Source: Nitrospira sp. ND1 (GTDB lineage: Bacteria > Nitrospirota > Nitrospiria > Nitrospirales > Nitrospiraceae). Taken from it: a DNA stretch of 64,000 bases. The DNA lies in assembly GCF_900170025.1 (NCBI RefSeq), contig NZ_FWEX01000006.1, positions 162,668 to 226,667 of the forward strand, given 5' to 3'. Both the position numbers and the translations under genes were made by a program. Shown one piece after another: positions 9,291-18,031 of the stretch; position 1 is the stretch's first letter; every line of letters starts with the position of its first letter. The notes under the pieces are model-generated. The model saw only the letters and a list, made by a program, of their open reading frames with translations. It was not told the DNA's origin and did not search any database.

Positions 9291-9782
9291 ATGCACATGC
9301 GTTCCACTCACAGCCGATTCCTCCGACTCGACAGCCTGCTCCGCGCCTGGGCGGTACTGTGGCTGTTGGCCTTGCCGCTGTTCCATATCCATCCTGAGAC
9401 GGATCCCCATCATGGCGAAGCCGGTCACATCCACGCGGCTGCCGTGCACACGGTCTTTTCGGCCGACCTTGAGGGTGAATTCGAAGACCACCACGATGCT
9501 CATCACCATGCGCAAGACACAGATTCGGAACCTGTTCTTTCTGCACAAGGTCCGCATACCTGGGAGAACGATCACGAGCTGGGCTTTTCGCTGCTGAACG
9601 ATGCCACCGACCGCAAGCTCGTGAAGCCGCTGTTGGCCCATCTGCAGTTTGTGCGTCATAACCTCCTGCCCGTTCCGGAGCAGCGTGATCAGCCTGCCGA
9701 ACAGGACCCTCCGATCCTCTCCAACACAATCCTCGCTTGTGATCTTCCTACGCGCGCGCCGCCATCCTCACTCCTCAGCTAA
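9291..9782 (+). CDS. exported histidine-rich protein preceding metal efflux genes
   Basis: A 163-residue protein with a short N-terminal hydrophobic segment (LLRAWAVLWLLALPLF) that looks like a signal peptide or anchor, followed by a His/Asp/Glu-rich stretch from about residue 30 to 95 with clusters such as HHDAHHHAQD. The composition suggests reversible divalent-metal binding in the periplasm. It lies 104 bases upstream of the outer-membrane factor and on the same strand as the RND efflux genes, so a metal chaperone, sensor or buffering role for that system is likely. It does not match a family I can name; it is CzcI/CopL-like only in position and composition. Start ATG 9291 or ATG 9297; neither has a strong ribosome site. 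Confidence 0.7.
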   Translation: MHMRSTHSRFLRLDSLLRAWAVLWLLALPLFHIHPETDPHHGEAGHIHAAAVHTVFSADLEGEFEDHHDAHHHAQDTDSEPVLSAQGPHTWENDHELGFSLLNDATDRKLVKPLLAHLQFVRHNLLPVPEQRDQPAEQDPPILSNTILACDLPTRAPPSSLLS

Positions 9783-9886
9783 TCGTCGTCCGTCCTGACA
9801 TCCTGGATTCTGATCGCATAGCGCTCGCAGGGCGAAGCCTGTGCCTCGCACCATCGCGAGCCGATTGCGCACGGAGGAGGCTGCTG

Positions 9887-11146
9887 ATGATTGCTCGTCT
9901 TGTCTGTTCCCTGGTCCTGGCAATGGCTGCCGCCGGCCCCCTCGCGGGCGTTTCCGTAGCCCGGGCTGAAGCGCCACGCACCGCCGCCTATTCCTTGCCG
10001 TATATTCTGACGCTGGCGGTGCAACACAACCCCACACTGGCCGGCGCCGAGGGGGTGGTGAAACAAAGCCAGGGCCAACAGATTGCGGCAGGCGCCTATC
10101 CGAATCCGTCCGTCTCCGGCAGCGCCGGGCGTGGCGCCATTCGTGACCCGAGCACCGGCACACGCGTGACCGAGCGCACGTTTACGGTGGAACAACCGCT
10201 TGAATGGACCGGTAAGCGACAGGCCCGCCAGGAAGCGGCCGATGCCGGAGCAGCCGGGGCGACTGCCGCATTCGAGGACACGCGCCTCACCCTGCTCGCC
10301 GACGTGAAAGTGGCCTTCTACCATCTGCTCTTCGCCCAGCGCGATGCGGACCTCGCCGCGCAAAACGTCACCAGTGTGGAGGAAGTCCTGCGGACCGTGC
10401 ACGCGCGCGTGGCGGCCGGAGAAGCCACCTCCTTCGACAGCATGAAAGCCGGGGTGGAAGTGCAGAAGGCCAAGAAGGAAGTCGCCCGGGCGAACAGTAC
10501 CCTGTTGGTGGCCAAGGCACGTTTGAATACGCTGACCGCCGGGTCGCTCGGAAAGGCATTCTCCATCCAAGGCGATTTCGAGTCGCCCAAGACGGGGGTG
10601 AATGCGGAGACCCTGGCGACGCAAGCCCTGGAACAACATCCGGCGGTCCGCCGCCTGAGCAAGCTGGCGGAACAGGCGGAACATACGCTGCGGTATGAGC
10701 GGGAAGCCCGCGTGCCCAACATCAGCCTGCTGGGCAGTTATCACCGGGAGGCGGGTGACGAATCGGTCACCGCCGGACTCAGCATGCCCCTCCCCCTCTG
10801 GTACCGGCGGCAGGGAGAAATTCAATCCGCGCTCGGCGCCAAGCACCATGCCGATGCAGAACGCCGGCGGCAACAGAACGAGCTGGAGCAGGCCATCACT
10901 CAACATGCGCAGGAAGTCCGCACGGCGCAGGATCAGCTGCAGGTATTTGAAACCGGCTTGTTGAAACAGGCCGAACAGACCCTGACCGTCGCCCGCACGA
11001 GTTTTCGGCACGGCGCCGCCAGTTTGTTGGATGTATTAGATGCTCAACGCGTGTACCGGCAAACCCAACAGGAATATGCGCAGGTGCGGGCCGATCTCTC
11101 CATTGCGCTGGCCCGGTTGGAGCGGGCAGTGGGAGCTTCGCTATGA
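9887..11146 (+). CDS. outer-membrane efflux protein, TolC/CzcC family
   Basis: Outer-membrane channel of a tripartite metal exporter, 419 residues. A signal peptide (about residues 1-28, ending VARA) precedes two OEP repeats, each with the long alpha-helical heptad pattern of periplasmic barrel helices (for example LAAQNVTSVEEVLRTVHARV near residue 155 and SLLDVLDAQRVYRQTQQEYAQ near the end). Start codon ATG 9887 follows GGAGG about 10 bases upstream. Its stop overlaps the adaptor start by four bases (ATGA), indicating translational coupling. Substrate is inferred from the pump as divalent heavy metal cations. Confidence 0.9.
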   Translation: MIARLVCSLVLAMAAAGPLAGVSVARAEAPRTAAYSLPYILTLAVQHNPTLAGAEGVVKQSQGQQIAAGAYPNPSVSGSAGRGAIRDPSTGTRVTERTFTVEQPLEWTGKRQARQEAADAGAAGATAAFEDTRLTLLADVKVAFYHLLFAQRDADLAAQNVTSVEEVLRTVHARVAAGEATSFDSMKAGVEVQKAKKEVARANSTLLVAKARLNTLTAGSLGKAFSIQGDFESPKTGVNAETLATQALEQHPAVRRLSKLAEQAEHTLRYEREARVPNISLLGSYHREAGDESVTAGLSMPLPLWYRRQGEIQSALGAKHHADAERRRQQNELEQAITQHAQEVRTAQDQLQVFETGLLKQAEQTLTVARTSFRHGAASLLDVLDAQRVYRQTQQEYAQVRADLSIALARLERAVGASL

Positions 11147-12354
11147 GCATCCCCGCCTGGTTCACACCTCGGCAAGAGACGATGATCGGACGCTGCGCAA
11201 CGACCGGAATGATCCTGACCATCCTCTCTGTTCTCCCCGGATGCGGGGAGCAGGGAGCGGAACCGCCGAAACCGCCCTCGCCCGTCGAGGTGGCGCCGCA
11301 AGCCGCCTTCACCCATGCGATTCACCCGCCGCCGGCTGTCCGGGAACGGTTGCGCACCGAGTCCGCCACGCGACGCGCCGTTCCGGAATTGGTGACCGCA
11401 CCTGGCGAGGTCGCACTCGATTTGAAGAAGGTCGCCAAGATTACCTCCCGCATCGGCGGGCAGGTCGAACATATTCACGTGCAGTTGGGTGACCGGGTCA
11501 AGCCCGCTCAACCGCTCGCCGCCATCGGCAGCCTGCAGCTCGATCAGCTCGTGGAAGAATACCTCGTCGGGAAGGCGCAGGCCGACGTGGCGGAAAACAG
11601 TCTCCGACGGACCGAGAAGCTGCGCACGGACGACATCGTGCCGGAGCGAAAGCTCATTGAAGACAAGGGGCACTACCTGGAGACGAAGGCACGCTATCAG
11701 CACGTCCGCGAAAAACTGCTGGCCATGGGCATCACGAAAGCCGAACTCGCCGGCCTCGAACGCGGCGGCCATGAAGAAGGCCACCACTATACACTGACGT
11801 CTCCCATCGCCGGGACAGTGGTGGCCCAGAATGCGGTGCGCGGACAGGGGGTCACACCCGGAGCAGAACTCTTCGAAGTCGTCGATACCAGCCGTGTCTG
11901 GGTCTTTGCCAACCTGCCCATCGAACAGGCTAGAAAATTCAAAGAGGGCGACCTGGGCACGATCACGCCGAAAGGCGGCGAGGTGATCACGGCCCCACTG
12001 ACATATCTGGCGCCGGTCGCAGATGAGACCACGCGCACGATCCAGGTTCGCTTCGAGGTGGAGAACCGGCAGGGACAACTGAAACCGCATGAATATGTGG
12101 AGGTGGCGCTCACTCTCTCAGGAGCACCCACGGTGGCGGTTCCTGTGTCTGCTCTCACCACCATCGACAAGACTCGAGGGGTCTTCCTCGAAGGTCCCGA
12201 CGGGTACACGTTTGCGCCGATCGACGCAGGACGTGAGAGCGGCGGCTGGGTCGAAATTCGAACGGGTGTGAAGGAAGGCAACCCGGTCGTGATTGATGGG
12301 GTCTTCGATCTGAAAAACGTGCTGCTGAAAGAACAGATCGGATCGGGCGAGTGA
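11143..12354 (+). CDS. RND efflux periplasmic adaptor lipoprotein, CzcB/CusB type
   Basis: Membrane-fusion protein, 403 residues, linking the RND pump to the outer-membrane channel. A lipobox LPGC places the lipidated Cys at residue 34; the internal Met 14 (11182) would give a more usual signal length and is an alternative start. The lipoyl/hairpin region (IGGQVEHIHVQLGDRVKPAQPLA), the returning half (SPIAGTVVAQNAVRGQGVTPGAELFEVVD) and the beta-barrel are all recognisable. Its four-base overlap with the channel gene and a 7-base gap to the pump show one operon. A HEEGHHYT stretch near residue 206 could be a metal-contact site. Confidence 0.92.
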   Translation: MSIPAWFTPRQETMIGRCATTGMILTILSVLPGCGEQGAEPPKPPSPVEVAPQAAFTHAIHPPPAVRERLRTESATRRAVPELVTAPGEVALDLKKVAKITSRIGGQVEHIHVQLGDRVKPAQPLAAIGSLQLDQLVEEYLVGKAQADVAENSLRRTEKLRTDDIVPERKLIEDKGHYLETKARYQHVREKLLAMGITKAELAGLERGGHEEGHHYTLTSPIAGTVVAQNAVRGQGVTPGAELFEVVDTSRVWVFANLPIEQARKFKEGDLGTITPKGGEVITAPLTYLAPVADETTRTIQVRFEVENRQGQLKPHEYVEVALTLSGAPTVAVPVSALTTIDKTRGVFLEGPDGYTFAPIDAGRESGGWVEIRTGVKEGNPVVIDGVFDLKNVLLKEQIGSGE

Positions 12355-12361
12355 GGACCCC

Positions 12362-15300
12362 ATGAACCACCTGCTGACATTTTCGCTCCGCTATCGATTT
12401 TTTACTCTGGTGGCGATCGCCGTCGTAATTGCCACGGGCATCTGGTCCTTTACGAACCTCACCATCGACGCCGTCCCCGACCTCACACCGGTGCAAGTCC
12501 AAGTTCTCACCCGCGCTCCTGCCTTGGGCCCGGTAGAAGTCGAGCAGTTTGTGACGTTCCCCATCGAGGCGTCCTTGAACGGCTTGCCGGCATTGCGGGA
12601 GCTGCGTTCCGTTTCACGTTACGGACTCTCCGCCGTGACAGCGATCTTCGACGACCAGACCGACATTTCCCGGGCCAGACAGTTCGTGACCGAACGGTTG
12701 GCGCAGGCCATGGAGCGCATCCCTGCGGAATATGGCCGTCCGGTCATGGGCCCCTTAACCACCGGGTTGGGCGAAGTGTATCAGTTCACGGTCAAAGGAC
12801 CTGGCTATAGTCCCATGGCCCTGCGAACGCTGTTGCAGTGGGACATCGGGATGAAATTACGCGCTGTGCCCGGCGTGGTCGAGGTCAATATCTGGGGAGG
12901 CGAGCCACAACAGTTCCACGTCATCGTGGATCCGTCGAAGCTTCTTTCCTTCAAGTTGACCATGAAGCAGATCTTCGACGCGCTGCAACGGAACAATGCG
13001 ATCGCCGGCGGTGGATATATCGAACATCAGCGTGAGCAACTGCTCATTCGAGGGGAAGCGCTCGCCACACAGGTGAGCGACCTGGCCCGGATCGTCGTGG
13101 CCCACGGATCGGGCGGTGTGCCCGTCTACATTGCCGACGTGGCCGAGGTAAAAGAAGGCTCAGGACTCCGGATCGGCGCAGCTACGGCCATGGGCGAAGG
13201 CGAGACGGTCATCGGAATGGTACAGATGCTCGCGGGTGAAAACGCCCAACAGGTCGTGACCCGCGTGAAAGCACGCGTGCAGGAAATCCAGGCGACCCTG
13301 CCCTCCGGTGTCACCATCGAACCCTACTACGATCGCACGATTTTTGTGTCCAAGGTCATGACGACCGTGCGCAATAACCTGCTTGAAGGCGGCCTGCTGG
13401 TCGTCGCCGTGCTGTTTCTCTTTCTCGGCGACCTGCGGGCCGGACTGATCGTCGCGTCGGCCATTCCTCTCGCCATGCTGATCGCCTTCACCGGCATGAT
13501 GCAGGCCGGGCTCTCGGGCAATTTAATGAGCCTGGGCGCCATCGACTTCGGGTTATTGGTCGACGGCTCCGTGGTCATGATCGACAACATCCTGCGCCGA
13601 CTAGCGGACAAGCCGGTGCGTAACCGGGACGAGCGCCTCGCGACCGTGCTGGCGGCCGGACGGGAAGTCCTGCGTCCCATGACCCTGGCCGTGAGCATCA
13701 TCATTCTGGTGTATGTGCCAATCCTGGCCCTGACCGGTATCGAGGGCAAGATGTTCCGTCCAATGGCGTTCACCGTGATCATGGCCCTGGCCGGCTCCCT
13801 GCTCCTCGCAGTCACCGTGACGCCGCTGCTGTCGTACTGGTTCGTACGGACCGGAGCGAACCGGCAAGAAACCCTGGTCATTCGCGGCCTGAGAGGCGCC
13901 TATGCCCCTTGGCTCAAATGGGCCGTGGCGCGGCCTGTCTGGCCGGTCTCGATTGCCATCATCTTGTTTATCATCAGCCTGGGGGCAGGAACCAGGCTCG
14001 GCATCGAGTTCGTGCCCAGGCTGGAAGAAGGCGACCTTGCGCTGCAAGTGTGGCGGTTGCCCAGCATCTCGCTGACCGAATCGGTGGCCACTGCACTCGA
14101 GATCGAGCGGGTGCTCCGCCGTTTTCCCGAGGTCACTCAGGTGGTCACGCGCACGGGCAGCCCCGAAGTGGCAACAGATGTGATGGGCGTCGAACTTTCC
14201 GATGTCTTCATCATCCTCAAGCCTCAACAGGAATGGGTGACAGCCGGGACTCGCGACGGCTTGATCGAAGCCATGAAACGACGCATCGAGGAACAGGTAC
14301 CCGGTGTCGGCCTCGGATTCACCCAACCGATCGAAATGCGTTTCAATGAGTTGATCGCCGGCGTGCGATCGGATCTGGCCGTCAAGATTTTCGGCCCCGA
14401 CCTGGACATTCTCAAGCAGCAAGCTGAACGCGCGGCGCGCGCGCTCCAAGCCGTACCGGGCGCGGCAGACGTCAAGGTCGAACAGGTCGCAGGGCTCCCG
14501 CTGCTGCGTGTCATCGTGGATCGCGCAGCAATCGCCCGATACGGGCTCACCGCCGACGAAGTGCTCACGCTCATTCAATCGACCCGGGTGGGAACGGTCG
14601 TCGGCACCGTCGTGCAGGGCTCCCGTCGATTCGAGCTGGTCGTGCGGTTGGCCGACCGGGTGTCGCAGGATCCGGCGTCGTTGGGCAACCTGCTGATCCC
14701 GACTATGCATGGCGAACTGGTACCCCTCTCGCGTGTGACGAGCATCACAGTGGATTCAGGCCCGGCGCAGGTCAGCCGTGAACATGTGCAACGGCGGATC
14801 GTCGTGGAGTGCAACATTAGAGGACGGGATCTAGGTGGGTTTGTGGCCGAGGCCCGACAGGCCGTCGCCCGGGTAGTCACCCTGCCCGCCGGATACGAGA
14901 TGCGCTGGGGCGGGCAATTCGAACACCTGCAGGAGGCCACTCGCCGTCTGACCCTGGTGGTGCCGGTCACGCTGCTGCTGATCCTCGGGATGTTGTCGGT
15001 GATCTTCGGCGCAATGCGGCCTGCCCTGCTGATCTTTCTCAATGTGCCGCTGGCGCTGTCAGGCGGCATTCTGGCGCTGTGGCTCCGGGGGTTGCCGCTC
15101 AGCATCTCGGCCATCATCGGGTTTATCGCGCTCTTCGGAATTGCCGTGCTCAACGCAGTCGTCCTGGTGAGCCATATCCGCCGGCTGGAAGCGGAGGGCG
15201 CATCGACCGGCGAGGCGGTTGTCCAAGGGGCCATGGATCGACTCCGCCCGGTACTGATGACGGCCCTGGTGGCGAGCCTGGGATTTCTCCCCATGGCCTT

Positions 15301-15484
15301 GGCGACCAGCATGGGCGCGGAAGTGCAACGCCCACTGGCGACAGTAGTGATCGGAGGCCTCCTGACCTCGACAGCCTTGACCTTGTTGGTCATTCCGGCC
15401 CTGTATCCCTACTGGGTGCGTGACGAGACCATGAGGCCGCGGCCCCTTACCGACCAGGCAGACATGAACGAAACCGGCGCGTAA
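12362..15484 (+). CDS. heavy-metal RND efflux pump, CzcA/CusA family
   Basis: Inner-membrane proton-driven pump, 1040 residues, the full family length, with twelve predicted membrane segments in two halves and two large periplasmic loops. The TM4 proton-relay motif reads DFGLLVDGSVVMIDN near residue 395, the HME (heavy-metal efflux) form with both key Asp residues; the terminal acidic residue is Asp rather than the usual Glu. The DFG-DG pattern points to divalent cations (Zn, Co, Cd, Ni) rather than the Cu/Ag form of CusA, but substrate cannot be settled from sequence. It closes the operon of channel, adaptor and pump. No dedicated two-component regulator is adjacent. Confidence 0.94.
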   Translation: MNHLLTFSLRYRFFTLVAIAVVIATGIWSFTNLTIDAVPDLTPVQVQVLTRAPALGPVEVEQFVTFPIEASLNGLPALRELRSVSRYGLSAVTAIFDDQTDISRARQFVTERLAQAMERIPAEYGRPVMGPLTTGLGEVYQFTVKGPGYSPMALRTLLQWDIGMKLRAVPGVVEVNIWGGEPQQFHVIVDPSKLLSFKLTMKQIFDALQRNNAIAGGGYIEHQREQLLIRGEALATQVSDLARIVVAHGSGGVPVYIADVAEVKEGSGLRIGAATAMGEGETVIGMVQMLAGENAQQVVTRVKARVQEIQATLPSGVTIEPYYDRTIFVSKVMTTVRNNLLEGGLLVVAVLFLFLGDLRAGLIVASAIPLAMLIAFTGMMQAGLSGNLMSLGAIDFGLLVDGSVVMIDNILRRLADKPVRNRDERLATVLAAGREVLRPMTLAVSIIILVYVPILALTGIEGKMFRPMAFTVIMALAGSLLLAVTVTPLLSYWFVRTGANRQETLVIRGLRGAYAPWLKWAVARPVWPVSIAIILFIISLGAGTRLGIEFVPRLEEGDLALQVWRLPSISLTESVATALEIERVLRRFPEVTQVVTRTGSPEVATDVMGVELSDVFIILKPQQEWVTAGTRDGLIEAMKRRIEEQVPGVGLGFTQPIEMRFNELIAGVRSDLAVKIFGPDLDILKQQAERAARALQAVPGAADVKVEQVAGLPLLRVIVDRAAIARYGLTADEVLTLIQSTRVGTVVGTVVQGSRRFELVVRLADRVSQDPASLGNLLIPTMHGELVPLSRVTSITVDSGPAQVSREHVQRRIVVECNIRGRDLGGFVAEARQAVARVVTLPAGYEMRWGGQFEHLQEATRRLTLVVPVTLLLILGMLSVIFGAMRPALLIFLNVPLALSGGILALWLRGLPLSISAIIGFIALFGIAVLNAVVLVSHIRRLEAEGASTGEAVVQGAMDRLRPVLMTALVASLGFLPMALATSMGAEVQRPLATVVIGGLLTSTALTLLVIPALYPYWVRDETMRPRPLTDQADMNETGA

Positions 15485-15672
15485 CCTATTGTCTGACCAA
15501 GGGGAAGCAGGAGAGGGTCGAATCGATGCCCAGCTGTTTCAGACTCTTTCCTGGACAGACTTTCGTCACCGCGGTAAGCTTCCTCTACGAGTCGAATTGT
15601 CTGCAACCGAGCCCGAATACTGCGAAATCGTTCCATCACACGCAGAACCGGTGCCCATCCTGAGGAGTAGTT

Positions 15673-16038
15673 ATGGCGACCATCATGGTGATCGACGACG
15701 AACCATCCATCCGCGGCCTCCTGCGGGAGGTCCTGGAACGATCAGGGCACAAGGTCGTCGAGGCGAAAGATGGGCGGGAGGCGCTGGATCTCTATCAAAA
15801 ACATAAAGCCGACCTGCTGATCATGGACCTGCTCATGCCGGAGGTCGATGGACTGGAAGCCACCCTGCAACTGACCCGCGAATACATGGACACGAAAATC
15901 ATCGCGATGACCGGCGCGCAAGGGGACCGGAACTTTCTGGATATCGCGAAACTCTTCGGCGCCCACCGGACCTTCGAAAAACCCTTCGACTTGAAGGAAA
16001 TGCTGAACGCCGTGGAAGCGGAACTGGCTCAGAAGTAA
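15673..16038 (+). CDS. single-domain response regulator (CheY-like receiver)
   Basis: Stand-alone receiver of 121 residues with the complete catalytic set: acidic pair DDE near residues 8-10, phospho-acceptor in LLIMDLLMPEVDG (Asp near residue 52), Thr in IAMTGA and Lys in TFEKPF. No output domain, so it acts by protein contact or as a phosphate shuttle. Start ATG is preceded by GAGGAG. It lies 188 bases after the RND pump, without a cognate kinase nearby; whether it belongs to the efflux transcript is open. Confidence 0.9.
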   Translation: MATIMVIDDEPSIRGLLREVLERSGHKVVEAKDGREALDLYQKHKADLLIMDLLMPEVDGLEATLQLTREYMDTKIIAMTGAQGDRNFLDIAKLFGAHRTFEKPFDLKEMLNAVEAELAQK

Positions 16039-16164
16039 TCCGCACGCCCCTCCGCGCCCCTGCCCTTCCCCCGGAAGCCGTTCACGAAGGAAAATCTGCT
16101 GGAAACCCCACCGCTGCTTCTGCAAGAATCGAACGGTGCAGCGGACAGCCACAGCCAAACACCC

Positions 16165-16611
16165 GTGTTTCTAACCCCCACTCGCGCATGGCGTCTCTGG
16201 TGTGCCTGGAGCATGCTGATCGTGCTCGTGGGTATCCTCCCGCTGCATAACTTTGTCGGCCACGCGCATTGGCAATACATTCGCTGGGTGCCGACACCGG
16301 ACCAGCTGAGTTCGCCGGCCATCCTCCTGGATCTCGGCATCGATGCCGTGGCCAACATCCTCCTCTTCCTCCCCTTCGGCCTGCTTTATACCCTGCGCGG
16401 ATTGGGCGGCAAATCCTTCTCTCCCGGCCACCTTGTGCTGATGGCCTTCGCACTGTCCTTCAGCATCGAGTACTACCAGGTCTATTGTCACAACCGCAGC
16501 ACATCGCTTCTCGACCTGCTGGACAATGTCCTGGGTGCGTATATCGGGATGAAAGCGGGGGAAGCGTATGTCAGGAGATATATGGCACGAGTGGTGGAAC
16601 CGGCCGCATAA
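16165..16611 (+). CDS. VanZ-like integral membrane protein
   Basis: Small membrane protein of 148 residues with three to four hydrophobic segments and the VanZ-family signature: NILLFLPFGLLYT, FSIEYYQ and a C-terminal SLLDLLDNVLGAYIGMKAG. VanZ-like proteins are widespread; apart from teicoplanin resistance for VanZ itself, their function is mostly unknown. The gene ends two bases before the convergent lipoprotein gene. The frame is open further upstream, but ATG 16165 fits the first membrane segment. Confidence 0.8.
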   Translation: MFLTPTRAWRLWCAWSMLIVLVGILPLHNFVGHAHWQYIRWVPTPDQLSSPAILLDLGIDAVANILLFLPFGLLYTLRGLGGKSFSPGHLVLMAFALSFSIEYYQVYCHNRSTSLLDLLDNVLGAYIGMKAGEAYVRRYMARVVEPAA

Positions 16612-16613
16612 GA

Positions 16614-17030
16614 TTATTGCCAGCCTGTCGGATCATATCCCCGATCACGCAGACAACGATCCACATAGTTGGTAAACGCCCCGCTCGGCGGCGATCGCCT
16701 GAACAGGCCTCGCAGAAACCCGGCCGTCGCGCCGCTGGCTGCGCCGACCATGGCTCCACGCCCCGGATGTCCCAGGATCGCTCCGCCCACCGCACCGGCG
16801 GCCGATCCGATCGCCCCGCCCGCCACCGTGCCGGTGGCAACTTGCGCGGTTTTTCCTTCGCTGGGAGAGGCCCCGGCTTGCTCGGCCAAGGTCATGCAGT
16901 CTTTGATATCCGATTCGGCCGCATCGGCGCCGACCTGTCGATAGTGATCGTTGGGATAGAGAATCAGCTTGGGCCCCGCACAACCGGCGAGCAGCAGACT
17001 CGCGACACCGATGAGAATCGTTTGCTTCAT
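16614..17030 (-). CDS. glycine-zipper lipoprotein
   Basis: Envelope lipoprotein, 138 residues. Signal sequence ends in lipobox LAGC. Residues about 65-110 carry a glycine-zipper run (GTVAGGAIGSAAGAVGGAILG and GAMVGAASGATAG) typical of proteins that insert or pack against membranes. The C-terminus FTNYVDRCLRDRGYDPTGW is a conserved tail seen in many proteobacterial-type envelope proteins of this class. Two Cys outside the lipobox (in DCM and DRC) could form a disulfide. Function unknown, probably envelope integrity or stress. Confidence 0.8.
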   Translation of the reverse strand: MKQTILIGVASLLLAGCAGPKLILYPNDHYRQVGADAAESDIKDCMTLAEQAGASPSEGKTAQVATGTVAGGAIGSAAGAVGGAILGHPGRGAMVGAASGATAGFLRGLFRRSPPSGAFTNYVDRCLRDRGYDPTGWQ

Positions 17031-17114
17031 GGCTCACAGGTCCTCTGTTCCACAGGCACCGGAGCGGACAAGGTTGACCGGCCGCATCGGCGGAATCCTG
17101 GTGCGTGCTGAGGA

Positions 17115-17972
17115 TTAAATCCGTCCCCCCAGATCCTTCCGCTGCAACGTTCGCATCATCACCGAATCGTTATAGGCCACTTCGCTCAAGGCATCGAGAA
17201 TATGCAGCCCTTTGCTCGCCGCCAATTCTTTCGCTTTTGTGTAGTTCTTCGCGCTGAAGCGGGCGACTGCCGGTTGACCGTTCACGATCTGACAGGCCAG
17301 CACTTCTCCGCCGGCCACATCCATCGTCCCACCCTCCTCCACGAGTTTCTTGGCCTGCGACACCGTAATCTGGTGCAGCTGCGCAAACTCCTCCAGCCCG
17401 CCCGTTTCCACCAAACGTCCATCGGGCATGATGCAGAGCCTCTTGAAATGGGGAGACCAGTCTTTGCGGAAGTCGATGAACTTAATGTCGCCGCCCTTCG
17501 CTACCGCACGGTCGAGGGTCCGGTAATCGAGGCCGAGATTCTTTTTTGCCAGCTTGGTCTTTAATTCCTCGGGAAGCGTTCGATAGAACACCTCTGTCGC
17601 CGCCTCGATCAACGGCACCGCGCGCAACCGGGCCCATTGCTCCGCCTCGGCAAACTGCATCAGGTCGAGCACCCAGGTCTGTTTCGGCGTGGCGCCCGTG
17701 GTATCGATCCGGCAAGCAAAGAGGCCACGCGTCAGTAATCCGCCCACTTGGGGATACACATAGACACCGCCCTCCGCGAGCAGCTGCGTCATCTGCTCCA
17801 ACGGGACGTCGTAACTTTCGGCCAGAATTTTCGCATGCGCTGCCTGGTCTTCCGGCAACGTCATGGCGCAGGCCGTCACGTTACCCGGCGCATCGAACTC
17901 CGAGTAATCTTCGATCACGTTGTACAAAATCGGCGGCTTCGGCTTTTCAATCTTCTTCTTGATCTTAAACAT
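17115..17972 (-). CDS. uncharacterised protein with an internal two-fold repeat
   Basis: I do not recognise this 285-residue protein. It is soluble, starts with a Lys/Pro-rich tail (MFKIKKKIEKPKPP) and has no signal peptide. Two segments resemble each other: LAEGGVYVYPQVGG...LFACRI near residue 66 and VEEGGTMDVAGGEVLACQIV near residue 215, each preceded by a helix with a Q-x4-L pattern, suggesting an internal duplication. It stands alone between the lipoprotein gene and the double nitroreductase gene, both on the minus strand. The upstream gap carries the GAGACGAACGACG-type short repeat. Real gene by length, codon pattern and amino-acid composition; no function proposed. Confidence 0.75.
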   Translation of the reverse strand: MFKIKKKIEKPKPPILYNVIEDYSEFDAPGNVTACAMTLPEDQAAHAKILAESYDVPLEQMTQLLAEGGVYVYPQVGGLLTRGLFACRIDTTGATPKQTWVLDLMQFAEAEQWARLRAVPLIEAATEVFYRTLPEELKTKLAKKNLGLDYRTLDRAVAKGGDIKFIDFRKDWSPHFKRLCIMPDGRLVETGGLEEFAQLHQITVSQAKKLVEEGGTMDVAGGEVLACQIVNGQPAVARFSAKNYTKAKELAASKGLHILDALSEVAYNDSVMMRTLQRKDLGGRI

Positions 17973-18031
17973 AATGAGCTCGTTCCTCGTATCTCGTCGT
18001 TCGTCTCTCGTTCAAAGCAGGTCCTGCACAA

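Noticed and set aside
9059-9397. Plus-strand frame before the His-rich gene
   Set aside because: Overlaps the better-supported gene in another frame, lacks a ribosome site and has an unnatural composition.
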